In this document: piece after piece, positions 51,342-60,130 of the stretch
Numbering within the stretch: position 1 is the stretch's first letter
Layout: every line of letters starts with the position of its first letter
DNA from: CAYSCX01 sp964429575
Lineage (GTDB): Bacteria > Desulfobacterota > Binatia > Binatales > Binataceae
Assembly: GCA_964429575.1 (NCBI GenBank)
Contig: CAYSCX010000009.1
Coordinates: 24,943-88,942 of the forward strand
DNA: 64,000 nucleotides
Direction of reading: 5' to 3'
The notes under the pieces: model-generated
Told to the model about the DNA's origin: nothing
Databases searched by the model: none
Seen by the model: the letters and a program-made list of their open reading frames with translations, nothing else
Program-made: the position numbers and the translations under genes

Positions 51342-53003
51342 GTGGAGCGCGGCAAAACCAAATTCATTTTTGTTACCGGCGGCGTGGTCTCTTCTCTCGG
51401 CAAGGGGCTCGCCGCTGCATCGTTGGGTGCGCTGCTGGAGGCGCGAGGCTTGCGCGTCTCGCTCCTCAAAATGGACCCGTACATCAACGTCGATCCGGGT
51501 ACCATGAGTCCGACCCAGCACGGCGAAGTGTTCGTAACGGACGACGGCGCGGAGACCGATCTCGACCTCGGCCATTACGAACGCTTCGTGCGCACTACGA
51601 TGGGCCGGCGCAACAACTGCACCACCGGCCAGATTTACGATGCGGTGATTCAGAAAGAGCGTCGCGGCGACTATCTCGGCGCGACCGTGCAGGTGATTCC
51701 ACACATCACCGACGAGATTAAACGCCGCATACTGCTCGCGGCCGAAGGCTCCGATCTCACGATTGTCGAGGTCGGCGGCACCGTCGGCGACATCGAGAGC
51801 CTTCCGTTCCTGGAAGCGATTCGCCAATTCCGCTGGGACCGTGGCCGTGAAAACATACTCTATATTCATCTGACGCTGGTCCCGTTCATCGCCAGCGCGG
51901 GCGAGGTGAAGACCAAGCCCACCCAGCACTCGGTGAAGGAACTGACCGGGCTCGGCATCCAGCCCGATATCCTGCTCTGCCGTTGCGACCGCCCCCTCGA
52001 CCACAAGGTGAAGTCGAAGATTGCGCACTTTTGCAACGTCGAGGAGTCATGTGTCATTGCGGCGCCCGACGTCGAAACGATCTATGACGTGCCGCTTCGC
52101 TTCCACGACGAAGGGCTCGATCAACGCGTGGTCGAGAAGCTCAACATCTGGACCGGCGCGCCAAATCTTTCCAAGTGGCGCCGGATCGTGAAGATCACCC
52201 AGGCGCCCAAGGCGGCCGTCAACGTAGCGGTGGTCGGCAAATACGTGAACCTGGTCGACTCCTACAAGAGTCTGCACGAAGCGATCGCGCACGGCGGTAT
52301 TGCCAACGAGGCGCGTGTCACGGTCGACTACGTTGACTCTGAAGAGCTCGAGAAGGCCGATCCGGCGGTGCGAATGGCTAACGCGCACGCCATTATCGTC
52401 CCCGGCGGATTCGGCGAGCGCGGCACCGAGGGCAAAGTGCGCGCGGTGCATTGGGCGCGCGAAACCGGCGTGCCGATTCTCGGCATCTGCTACGGACTCC
52501 ACATGATGGTGATCGATATGGCGCGCAGTCTGCTCAACTTGAAGCGCGCGAACTCGACCGAAATTGATGCCGACACGCCCGACCCGGTGATCGACATCAT
52601 GGAATCGCAAAAGGACGTCTCGAAGATGGGCGGCACGATGCGCCTCGGCGCGTACCCGTGCGTGATCAAGCCGGGTTCGCTGGCCTTCCAGGTTTACCGC
52701 CGCACCAAGATCTCCGAACGCCATCGCCATCGCTATGAGGTGAACAACAAGTACCGTGCTGATCTCGAGCGCGTGGGCCTGATCGCAACCGGGGTCTCGC
52801 CCGATGACCGCTTGGTCGAGATCATGGAACTCAAGGGGCATCCGTGGTTCCTCGGCTGCCAGTTCCATCCCGAATTGAAGTCGCGTCCCTTCGATCCGCA
52901 TCCACTGTTCCGTGGTCTCATTCGCGCGGCGTTGCAGCGGCGCGCCGAGATGGCGCCGTCGCAGCGCGCGTCAAAGGTGCGCGAGTTGAGACCGCAATCG
53001 TGA
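51342..53003 (+). CDS. pyrG: CTP synthase
   Basis: PyrG aminates UTP to CTP using glutamine and ATP. The 553-residue protein has an N-terminal synthetase domain (TKFIFVTGGVVSSLGKGLAAAS, MDPYINVDPGTMSP) and a C-terminal class I glutamine amidotransferase with GICYGLHMM (nucleophile Cys) and the catalytic His/Glu near FHPELKSRP. GTG at 51342 is preceded by GGGGGAGG. It overlaps kdsA (GTGA). The kdsB-pyrG-kdsA arrangement supplies CTP and KDO for the same pathway. Confidence 0.97.
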   Translation: MERGKTKFIFVTGGVVSSLGKGLAAASLGALLEARGLRVSLLKMDPYINVDPGTMSPTQHGEVFVTDDGAETDLDLGHYERFVRTTMGRRNNCTTGQIYDAVIQKERRGDYLGATVQVIPHITDEIKRRILLAAEGSDLTIVEVGGTVGDIESLPFLEAIRQFRWDRGRENILYIHLTLVPFIASAGEVKTKPTQHSVKELTGLGIQPDILLCRCDRPLDHKVKSKIAHFCNVEESCVIAAPDVETIYDVPLRFHDEGLDQRVVEKLNIWTGAPNLSKWRRIVKITQAPKAAVNVAVVGKYVNLVDSYKSLHEAIAHGGIANEARVTVDYVDSEELEKADPAVRMANAHAIIVPGGFGERGTEGKVRAVHWARETGVPILGICYGLHMMVIDMARSLLNLKRANSTEIDADTPDPVIDIMESQKDVSKMGGTMRLGAYPCVIKPGSLAFQVYRRTKISERHRHRYEVNNKYRADLERVGLIATGVSPDDRLVEIMELKGHPWFLGCQFHPELKSRPFDPHPLFRGLIRAALQRRAEMAPSQRASKVRELRPQS

Positions 53004-53836
53004 AGGTCGCCGAGGTCAAAGCCGGCAACGTCGTTTTCGGCGGCGCGAAGCTGGTGTTGATCGCGGGACCCTGCGTTATCGAAAGCGGCGAGTCGTGCAT
53101 CCGCCACGCCGTGCGGCTCAAGCAAATCGCCGACCGCGCCGGGATGCCCTTCGTGTTCAAGTCCTCGTTCGACAAGGCCAACCGCACCAGCCATGCGTCG
53201 TTCCGTGGTCCCGGCGTCGATGAGGGCCTGCGCATCCTCGAGCGCGTCAAACGCGAGGCGGGGGTAGCGGTTGTGACCGACGTGCACGAACCATCGCAGG
53301 CCCAATCGGCGGCATCGGTCGTCGACGTGATTCAGATTCCCGCGCTGCTTTCGCGCCAGACCGATCTGATCAGCGCGGCCGCGCGCACCGGGTGTGCGCT
53401 CAACCTCAAAAAAGGCCAGTTCCTTTCTCCGTGGGACATGCGATCGGTGGTTGCCAAGGCCGAGAGCGAAGGCGCGCGGCGAATTCTCGTCACCGAGCGC
53501 GGCTTCTCATTCGGGTATAACAATCTCGTATCCGACCTGCGCGCACTCGTCGTGATGCGCGAGTTTGGCTATCCCGTCGTGTTCGACGCCACCCACTCGG
53601 TCCAACTCCCGGGCGCCGAGGGCGAACGCTCGGGCGGGCAGCGCGAGTTCGTTCCACCGCTCGCACGCGCGGCCGCCGCGGTTGGCATCGACGCGCTCTT
53701 CATGGAAGTTCACGAAGATCCCGACCACGCATTGAGCGACGGTCCCAACTCCTACCCGCTCGATTCTCTTCCCTCGTTGCTCGATGATGTGCGCCGAATT
53801 CACGAACTTGCGCGCGCGATGACTCCGTCCGCTTGA
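53000..53836 (+). CDS. kdsA: 3-deoxy-8-phosphooctulonate synthase
   Basis: KdsA condenses PEP and arabinose-5-phosphate to KDO-8-phosphate. The 278-residue product has LIAGPCVIESGE, FKSSFDKANRTS, TDVHEP, ILVTERGFSFGYNNLVSD, VFDATHSVQLPG and FMEVHEDPDHALSDGPN, all standard. Start is GTG at 53000 overlapping the pyrG stop. In related genomes kdsC/kdsD and lptC follow directly; here an opposite-strand MmeI-like gene is found instead. Confidence 0.96.
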   Translation: MKVAEVKAGNVVFGGAKLVLIAGPCVIESGESCIRHAVRLKQIADRAGMPFVFKSSFDKANRTSHASFRGPGVDEGLRILERVKREAGVAVVTDVHEPSQAQSAASVVDVIQIPALLSRQTDLISAAARTGCALNLKKGQFLSPWDMRSVVAKAESEGARRILVTERGFSFGYNNLVSDLRALVVMREFGYPVVFDATHSVQLPGAEGERSGGQREFVPPLARAAAAVGIDALFMEVHEDPDHALSDGPNSYPLDSLPSLLDDVRRIHELARAMTPSA

Positions 53837-53875
53837 CCGCGGCGTTGCACTCGTTCTCCGTTCGCACCGCTCATC

Positions 53876-56680
53876 TCAGGGTGGCGTCTTCATTTGAGTA
53901 CGTTTTCGTCGGCTTTTCTTGGCGGGGGCAATAAGAGGCACGGTCAGTTTTTCGTAGAGGGCGAAGAGGTGTTCGACGCGTAGGCGGTCGTTCTCGAAGG
54001 GTTGCGGGCGGTAGCAGAGGTCAACGGCGCGGTCGAGGTCGGCGTGGGCCTTGACGAGGGCCGGCGGCATCGCCAGCGGGTCGTAAAGGTCAGCCAGCGT
54101 CGCGCTAGGAAATTGTTTGCGGGCGTCCAGGACGGCTTGCGCGGCCGCTTCCACCGCGGCGCGTTGTTTGTCGCTCGGCGCTTCGGGCCACGGGTAGTTG
54201 TTGTAGACAAGTTTGTTTGAGTATCGGTAGTCCGACTTCAAACGGCCACAAACTTGGCGCATCCATGCCATGTGCATCGAGGATGAAAGAGCGCCGAAAT
54301 GGAAAAGCGTTGCGTCCGGAATCGCGGTGCAGCTATCGGCGATGATGCTTTTAGGATCAAAATAACCGAATGGAATATATTTTCGATTCTCGGATGAATG
54401 ACGAGGAACCAGAATGTATTCGCGCGTTGGTTGCCGAATCTGATCAAACAAGGCAGGACGGTCTGCTCGACGCCGTGTTGATTCCTTCCGACTTCTCAAC
54501 CGAAATTCGCGGACAGCTTCCACGCGCTTCCTAACACCGGGATTCTCTCGGATGATCGCCGGTGGTGCGTCCACCAACCACAGCACCCAACGCTGCTCAT
54601 TGTTCAGATACTGGTCGGCACTCAAGAATGGGCGGACATACTTGGCAGCGCCAGGATTCTCTTTGAGAAACGCCTCTTTTTCTTCGCCCTCAACAATCAG
54701 GAATCCTCCATCTGCCGGTTTATTCCCGTTCACAATCTGCGGAACATCGCAGAGCGCATCGCGCCGGATGGGAAGCGCGATATCAGAGCCTTCAATCAGA
54801 TAAGGACTGATGTTCTTGGCCGAGACGACCGTGACGTTCTCGCCTTCGTAGTCGTAGATGCGCTTGTTCGTGGTGTCAAACGCGCCGAAGCCGATGATCA
54901 CAACATGGACATGAGCAGTGCCGCGTGCTTCGCTTTCCCACTTAAATGTGCGGTGCGCAAAGTGGATTTTGATTTGATACTGTTGAAACAACGCGCTCCA
55001 CAAAACGCCGACCTGTTCACCTTGGCAGATTGAATTTGTGGAAACGAAACCGACCGGAATGCGTGTGCCCTTGATGTATTGCGCCGCCCTGAGATACCAG
55101 CCTGTTACGTAATCGAGGAAGCCCGCGCCATTGGTTTGGCCCCAGACGAGTTCCATGTCCTGCCCTTGCTCGGCAGTCATCAAATGTTTTCCCACAAACG
55201 GCGGATTGCCGAGCACGTAGCTGCATTGGTCGGGCGGGAGGATTTTCTTCCAGTCGAGCTGGAGCGCGTTGCCGCAGACGATGGTTGGAGATTTCTTGAG
55301 CGGCAGGCGCCGAAAGTATTGCCCGAAGGTGTCCGAGAGGCGACTGTTCATCTGGTGGTCCATCAGCCACATGGCGACTTCGGCGATGCGCGCGGGCCAT
55401 TCGCTGATCTCGATGCCGTAGAAGGCGTCCACGTCAATGAGCGAGAGATGTTGGATGTCGAGATCCTGCTGCGTGCCGTGGAGCAGCTTGAGTATTTCGA
55501 TTTCCAGCAAACGCAATTCGCGGTAGGTGATGACGAGGAAATTGCCGCAGCCGCACGCCGGGTCGAGGAAACGAAGTCGCGCGAGCTTTCGGTGAAAGCG
55601 TTTCAGGTCGGCCTTGCTGGTTTTGGCGCGCTCAAATTCCGCGCGCAGGTCGTCGAGGAAGAGAGAGCGGATGACTTTGAGAATGTCACGCTCATTGGTG
55701 TAGTGCCCGCCGATTTGCCGCCGTTCCTTCGGCTCCATGACCGCCTGAAAGAGCGAACCGAAAATGGCGGGTGAGATGCGCGACCAGTCGAAGTGCGTGC
55801 AGGCAAGCAAGGCGTTGCGCATGTCGCGGTTGAAGTCGGCGAAACGGAGATTTTCGGCAAAAAGTTCGCCGTTGACGTAGGCAAATGTGGCCAGAGTTTC
55901 GTCAAGGTTCTTCTGGCGCTTGTCGGGCGGCGTATTGAGCACCTCGAAGAGGTGCGCGAGGTGCTGGCCGAGGTCGGAGCCGTCTTCGGCGGTGCGGTTC
56001 AGCAGGTAGAGCTTGAACGATTCACGTTCGAAGATGCCCGTGTCTTCGCCGAAGAGGCAAAAGAGGATGCGAACAAGGAAGCGTTCGAGTTGATGTCCCG
56101 AATAGCCGCCCGCTTCAAGCGCGTCGTGGAGGCGGCCCATGATTTCGACCGCCCTGATGTTGATCGGGTCTTGTTCCTCGAATTTGTGCTGCTGGTAGCC
56201 AGCGATGAATGCAAACTGGTGGATCTGTTTATGGAAGTCGGCAAGGGGAAATTCGAGCGCGGCGACGCGGCGACCTGCAAAGAGCGGCAGGTCTTTCTGC
56301 TCTTCGGGTTCGAGATCGTAGAGCGCGATGCGGGCGAAGTCGGAGACGATGACGTAGGGGGGAATTTCATTCATGCGTCCGTCGCGCGCGAGGTCCTGGA
56401 TGTAACGGAACGCCTGCGACTCCGCCTTGCCAAGGTCTTTGCCGAAACTTTTGTGCTCGACGAGCACGATGCCGGGCCAGAACAAATCAATGTAGCCGTA
56501 GTCGCCAGAGATTTGCTTCACCGGTTCTTCAAAGCTCGCTACGACGCGACGGCGGATGCCGAAGACATTGAAGAACTCGTTCCAGAAGGTTTGCTTTTCT
56601 GCCTGTTCGCTTTTGACGCCCGTCCATTCCTTTGAAAAGGCGATCGCGCGATGCCGGATTTCATTCCAAGAAAGAGGCAT
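53876..56680 (-). CDS. MmeI-family type IIG restriction-modification enzyme
   Basis: The 934-residue protein resembles MmeI-type single-polypeptide restriction-methylation enzymes. The N-terminal nuclease has the D65-x9-E75-x-K77 motif (IDLFWPG, VEHK), matching the spacing of the MmeI PD-ExK site. A helical spacer leads to an N6-adenine methyltransferase: SAM motif DPACGCGNF (373-381) and NPPF (492-495). The target-recognition region follows, then a C-terminal helical part with a basic tail (KKSRRKRTQ). Base composition is lower in GC than its neighbours, especially about 54.2-54.6 kb. Inserted on the opposite strand between kdsA and lptC. Confidence 0.9.
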   Translation of the reverse strand: MPLSWNEIRHRAIAFSKEWTGVKSEQAEKQTFWNEFFNVFGIRRRVVASFEEPVKQISGDYGYIDLFWPGIVLVEHKSFGKDLGKAESQAFRYIQDLARDGRMNEIPPYVIVSDFARIALYDLEPEEQKDLPLFAGRRVAALEFPLADFHKQIHQFAFIAGYQQHKFEEQDPINIRAVEIMGRLHDALEAGGYSGHQLERFLVRILFCLFGEDTGIFERESFKLYLLNRTAEDGSDLGQHLAHLFEVLNTPPDKRQKNLDETLATFAYVNGELFAENLRFADFNRDMRNALLACTHFDWSRISPAIFGSLFQAVMEPKERRQIGGHYTNERDILKVIRSLFLDDLRAEFERAKTSKADLKRFHRKLARLRFLDPACGCGNFLVITYRELRLLEIEILKLLHGTQQDLDIQHLSLIDVDAFYGIEISEWPARIAEVAMWLMDHQMNSRLSDTFGQYFRRLPLKKSPTIVCGNALQLDWKKILPPDQCSYVLGNPPFVGKHLMTAEQGQDMELVWGQTNGAGFLDYVTGWYLRAAQYIKGTRIPVGFVSTNSICQGEQVGVLWSALFQQYQIKIHFAHRTFKWESEARGTAHVHVVIIGFGAFDTTNKRIYDYEGENVTVVSAKNISPYLIEGSDIALPIRRDALCDVPQIVNGNKPADGGFLIVEGEEKEAFLKENPGAAKYVRPFLSADQYLNNEQRWVLWLVDAPPAIIRENPGVRKRVEAVREFRLRSRKESTRRRADRPALFDQIRQPTREYILVPRHSSENRKYIPFGYFDPKSIIADSCTAIPDATLFHFGALSSSMHMAWMRQVCGRLKSDYRYSNKLVYNNYPWPEAPSDKQRAAVEAAAQAVLDARKQFPSATLADLYDPLAMPPALVKAHADLDRAVDLCYRPQPFENDRLRVEHLFALYEKLTVPLIAPAKKSRRKRTQMKTPP

Positions 56681-56686
56681 AGGTGA

Positions 56687-56695
56687 ATGATAGCA
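56687..56695 (-). promoter_or_regulatory. extended -10 promoter of the MmeI-like gene
   Basis: The minus strand carries TGCTATCAT, an extended -10 element (TGnTATAAT-like), ending only 6 bp before the ATG at 56680. The transcript would begin at or within a base or two of the start codon, that is, be leaderless; no Shine-Dalgarno sequence is present in the TCACCT spacer. No good -35 element seen. Confidence 0.45.
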
Positions 56696-56822
56696 AACCC
56701 GTGCCGCGCATTGACTGTGGAATTCTGAACCCGAAGATTTACCAAGCTCGGACACCGCCGATTCTGACCCTTGGTTTACTTGAAAAAATCCGCTTGATAC
56801 CGTGATCGGTCGGGGAATCTGA

Positions 56823-57422
56823 ATGAGTCCGAGACGGGTGGCGCGGGCGCTCGCTGCGCTCGGTGCGGTCGTGCTTTTGACGGTCGCGGTCCTGACCACG
56901 TGGGTGATCCACCGCCGCGATACCAAGCCAAGCCTCAAGGACGTCGCGGGACTGGTTCCCGACGCGTTCCTGCGCGCGCAAAAGTTCCAGTGGACGCAAA
57001 TTAAAGCCGGAAAGACTCAGTGGAAGCTCAACGCGCGCGATGCAACCTACTCCGGTGATCGAAGCTCGGTTACGCTCACTGACGCGAACATCCAATCGAC
57101 ATCCGACGACGGCAAGCAAGTGTCCGTCGCCGCCCCTCGCGCGGTGATCTTCCTCGACGGCACTGACATCAAGCGGGCCGAGTTGAGCGGAGGCGCAACG
57201 ATCCGCTACGGCGAGTTCGAACTGGTCACCGACAACGCCAGCTTCAGCCCGATGAGCAGCGATGTAGATGCGCCCGGGCCCGTGACGCTTACCGGCGACG
57301 GGGTCAGGATCACGGGCGTCGGGCTTTTCGGCAACGCGAAAACGCGGCAGTTCGAACTCCGTCAGCAGGTCACGACTGATATACAGCGGATCGAGTCTCC
57401 CAATACGGCTCAGCCCGGTTGA
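56823..57422 (+). CDS. lptC: LPS export protein LptC
   Basis: LptC is the inner-membrane anchored subunit passing LPS from LptB2FG to LptA. The 199-residue protein has an N-terminal transmembrane helix (AALGAVVLLTVAVLTTWVI), then an OstA/LptC-like beta-jellyroll (KTQWKLNARDATYSGDRSSV, GEFELVTDNASFSP, GDGVRITGVGLFGN). The family fit is good but the sequence is divergent. It is followed 13 bp later by lptA. Its distance from kdsA is due to the MmeI-like gene. Confidence 0.85.
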   Translation: MSPRRVARALAALGAVVLLTVAVLTTWVIHRRDTKPSLKDVAGLVPDAFLRAQKFQWTQIKAGKTQWKLNARDATYSGDRSSVTLTDANIQSTSDDGKQVSVAAPRAVIFLDGTDIKRAELSGGATIRYGEFELVTDNASFSPMSSDVDAPGPVTLTGDGVRITGVGLFGNAKTRQFELRQQVTTDIQRIESPNTAQPG

Positions 57423-57435
57423 CCGCAGTCAGCAG

Positions 57436-58446
57436 ATGCGATCATCAAAGGCAAAGCCCGGACGGGATGTGGCGGCGATCATCGCCGCGCTCGCTCTCAT
57501 TCTCGCGTTCGCTCCCGCCGCTCGCTCGCAGGACGCCGGCGCTGAGGGGCGAATTGGCGACACGATTCGTTCAGGCGTCGTGCCCGCAAATCCGAACGCC
57601 GGCGGGACTGGCAGGCCCGCAATCATCAACGAACTCGAAGATGAAGGGGATTCGATTCGCGTTGTTCCTGATCTCGGCCCGGCCAGTTCAGGCGCAAGCG
57701 CCGCGCCCGCGCCCGATGTCGCAAGTGCGCCGCCGGCGGCGCCCGCACCGGCGCCCGCTTCTGAAGCCCCGGTTACTGCACCAGTACCGAGTGAACCAAT
57801 CGAACTCGCAGAGCCCTCGCGTACCTCAGGTCCGCTGCCGCTGACCACCGAACCGGCATCACCGTCGCCGCCCGCCACAGCTGATATGGCGGAGACGACG
57901 CCGCCGTCGATCGCGGCGGCCGAGGAGCCGACGCCCGCGAAGGGCGCCACGGCTGGCACCGCCGTCGCGTCGAAAGGGCCGTCACGGGGCGGCTTCTCGT
58001 TCCCCGGCATCGATCTATCTTCGGGCAGCAATCCTATCCACATCACGTCGGACAAACTCTCGCTTGATTACGAGAACAAGCTGATTACGTTCTCAGGACA
58101 TGTGCGCGCGGATCAGGCGAACGGACAAATCACCAGCGACAGCATGCGCGTCAAGTGGGGCAGCGGCTTCAACGACGTTAAGGAACTGGTTGCGGACGGT
58201 AATGTTCGCGTGAGCCAGGGAACCCGCTATGCGACTGGCGAACGCGCGACTCTCGATCAGACTCAGCGCACCGTAACTCTCACTGGCAATCCGGTCGTCC
58301 ACGACGGCCGCGATCAGATTACCGGCCGAAAGATCACCGTATTCCTCGATACCGGGCGCAGCGTCGTAGAAGGCGCACGCGCAGTCATCTTCCCTCGCGG
58401 TTCCAATCCATCCGATAATAGCTCCGCGGCCGGCGACGCCCATTAG
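57436..58446 (+). CDS. lptA: LPS transport periplasmic protein LptA, long linker form
   Basis: LptA forms the periplasmic bridge of the Lpt system. The 336-residue protein has a signal peptide (IIAALALILAFAPAARS). A long Ala/Pro/Ser/Thr-rich region (about 60-175) follows, then the OstA/LptA domain (about 195-325): PIHITSDKLSLDYENKLITF, VRADQANGQITSDSMRV and TGNPVVHDGRDQITGRKITV. The linker makes it much longer than typical LptA (about 180 residues). The stop TAG is the first triplet of repeat copy E, so the C-terminus may be repeat-derived. Confidence 0.9.
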   Translation: MRSSKAKPGRDVAAIIAALALILAFAPAARSQDAGAEGRIGDTIRSGVVPANPNAGGTGRPAIINELEDEGDSIRVVPDLGPASSGASAAPAPDVASAPPAAPAPAPASEAPVTAPVPSEPIELAEPSRTSGPLPLTTEPASPSPPATADMAETTPPSIAAAEEPTPAKGATAGTAVASKGPSRGGFSFPGIDLSSGSNPIHITSDKLSLDYENKLITFSGHVRADQANGQITSDSMRVKWGSGFNDVKELVADGNVRVSQGTRYATGERATLDQTQRTVTLTGNPVVHDGRDQITGRKITVFLDTGRSVVEGARAVIFPRGSNPSDNSSAAGDAH

Positions 58447-58483
58447 CAGGCTGTTGAAAATGACTTTTTCAACAGCCTGCTAG
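58444..58483. repeat. hairpin-repeat copy E (core only)
   Basis: Perfect version: TAGCAGGCTGTTGAAAATG then ACTTTTTCAACAGCCTGCTAG, about 16-bp stem with a 4-5-base loop. It occupies the 55-bp gap between lptA and rpoN, where lptB often is in related genomes. Its TAG is the lptA stop codon. It may also terminate transcription weakly or attenuate rpoN. Confidence 0.8.
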
Positions 58484-58501
58484 AATCCGGCGCTCGTTCA
58501 C

Positions 58502-60130
58502 ATGGCGCTCGAAATAAAACTCGGACAAGACCTGCGCCTTCGCCAGCAACTGGTGATGACTCCCCAGCTGCAGCAGGCAATCAAGATCCTGCAGCTCTCG
58601 TTGCCCGAGCTCGAGGCTGTCGTCCAGAACGAACTCGACCAAAACCCGATGCTCGAGCTGCTCGACAGCTCGCCGACCGAGACCGCAGCTCCCGAAACGA
58701 TCCCGGATGATGAAGGTCCGGGCGTCTCCGATGAGCCGCTGCAGCCCGAGCCCGAGCGCTCGCTCGAGAACGGTGCGGATACTGACGTGTGGTCCGTCGA
58801 CGGCCCCCCGGCGGCCGAGCAGTCCGACGGCGTGCACTCCGAGGCGCCCGATGCGACGGTCGAGATCCGCGAGACTGACCGGCTTGAGAAGCTGGACTGG
58901 CGCGAATACCTCGAGACCTACTCGAACAACTGGCAAGAGAGCGGCGGGGGTGGCGGTGGAGGGGATTTCGAGGAACGTCCTAACGCGCTTGAGAACCTGT
59001 CCACGCGCCGCACATCTCTTGAAGACCATCTGATCTGGCAGCTCAGGCTTTCCAACTTCGACCAAGACTCGCAACGAATCGGCGCGGCCATCATCTACAA
59101 CCTCAACGGCGACGGCTACGTCGTCGCGCCGATCGAGGAACTCGCAGCGCAGCTGGAGGTCGAACCCGCGGTGGTTGAGCGCGTGCTGGGGCGCATCCAG
59201 AAGTTCGACCCGCCCGGCGTCGGTGCGCGAGACTTGCGCGAGTGCCTCCTGTTGCAGCTTCACAATCTCGGCATGGAGGAGTCCCTCGCGGCGCGAGTCG
59301 TGCGCGGCCATCTCGATCTGCTGGAGAAGCACCGCTACGCCGAGACTGCGAAGCAGCTCAACGTATCGGTCGAGGCGATCGGACAGGCTGCCAAAATCAT
59401 CTCGCTGCTCGAACCCAAACCGGCGCGTGACTACGGCGGCGACGAACCGGCTTACATATCGCCCGATGTGTACATAACCAAGGTCGGCGAAGAGTACGTG
59501 GTGACGCTCAATCGTGAGGCGGTCCCGCAGCTCCGGCTCGCGAGTTATTACCAGCGCGTGCTTCATGATGACGGCGCCAACGCCGAGACCCGCGAGTACC
59601 TCCAGGAGCGGTTGCGGTCCGCCAAGTGGCTGGTCAAGTCGATCTACCAGCGGCAACAAACCATCCTGAAGGTCGCGGGTTCAATCGTGAAGTTTCAACG
59701 CGCGTTTTTCGACCACGGCATCTCGTTACTGCGTCCCTTGGTGCTCAAAAATGTCGCCGACGATATCGGCATGCACGAATCGACCATCAGTCGCGCAACC
59801 GCCAACAAGTACGCGCATACCCCCCAGGGTATTTTCGAGCTCAAGTTTTTCTTTACCTCTGGAGTGAAGGGGACCAGCGGCGAGGACGTCAGCGCGGAGA
59901 CCGTCAAGGAACAGATCCGCGCGATGGTCGCGAACGAGCCGTCGGACAACCCGCTGTCGGATCAAGCGATCGCCGGGATGTTGCGCGCGCGCGAGATCAA
60001 CATCGCGCGGCGTACGGTTGCCAAATATCGTCAGGCGCTCGGCATCCTGCCGTCAGCGAACCGCAGGCAGGTCAGTGTGAGCGCGCAGCCCAAGGCCGAC
60101 GGCCATGAAAAAGGAGCTCAGTCGCGGTAA
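58502..60130 (+). CDS. rpoN: RNA polymerase sigma-54 factor
   Basis: RpoN directs transcription from -24/-12 promoters with enhancer-binding activators. The 542-residue protein has the Gln/Leu-rich region I (LGQDLRLRQQLVMTPQLQQA), an acidic region II, the core-binding domain, the HTH (NVADDIGMHESTISRATANK) and the C-terminal RpoN box (ARRTVAKYRQ) for -24 recognition. ATG at 58502. It overlaps hpf by 26 bp; the rpoN-hpf-ptsN-rapZ order is classical. Confidence 0.96.
   Translation: MALEIKLGQDLRLRQQLVMTPQLQQAIKILQLSLPELEAVVQNELDQNPMLELLDSSPTETAAPETIPDDEGPGVSDEPLQPEPERSLENGADTDVWSVDGPPAAEQSDGVHSEAPDATVEIRETDRLEKLDWREYLETYSNNWQESGGGGGGGDFEERPNALENLSTRRTSLEDHLIWQLRLSNFDQDSQRIGAAIIYNLNGDGYVVAPIEELAAQLEVEPAVVERVLGRIQKFDPPGVGARDLRECLLLQLHNLGMEESLAARVVRGHLDLLEKHRYAETAKQLNVSVEAIGQAAKIISLLEPKPARDYGGDEPAYISPDVYITKVGEEYVVTLNREAVPQLRLASYYQRVLHDDGANAETREYLQERLRSAKWLVKSIYQRQQTILKVAGSIVKFQRAFFDHGISLLRPLVLKNVADDIGMHESTISRATANKYAHTPQGIFELKFFFTSGVKGTSGEDVSAETVKEQIRAMVANEPSDNPLSDQAIAGMLRAREINIARRTVAKYRQALGILPSANRRQVSVSAQPKADGHEKGAQSR

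Noticed and set aside
52047..52901. Antisense open frame over pyrG
   Set aside because: Complement of a conserved CTP synthase; no independent evidence of coding.
53840..56820. Prophage or integrative element around the MmeI-like gene
   Set aside because: No integrase, phage genes, tRNA or direct repeats were found; only the single RM gene looks acquired.
58469..59659. 396-residue open frame opposite rpoN
   Set aside because: Antisense to intact sigma-54 gene with Leu/Arg-biased composition; no domain recognised.
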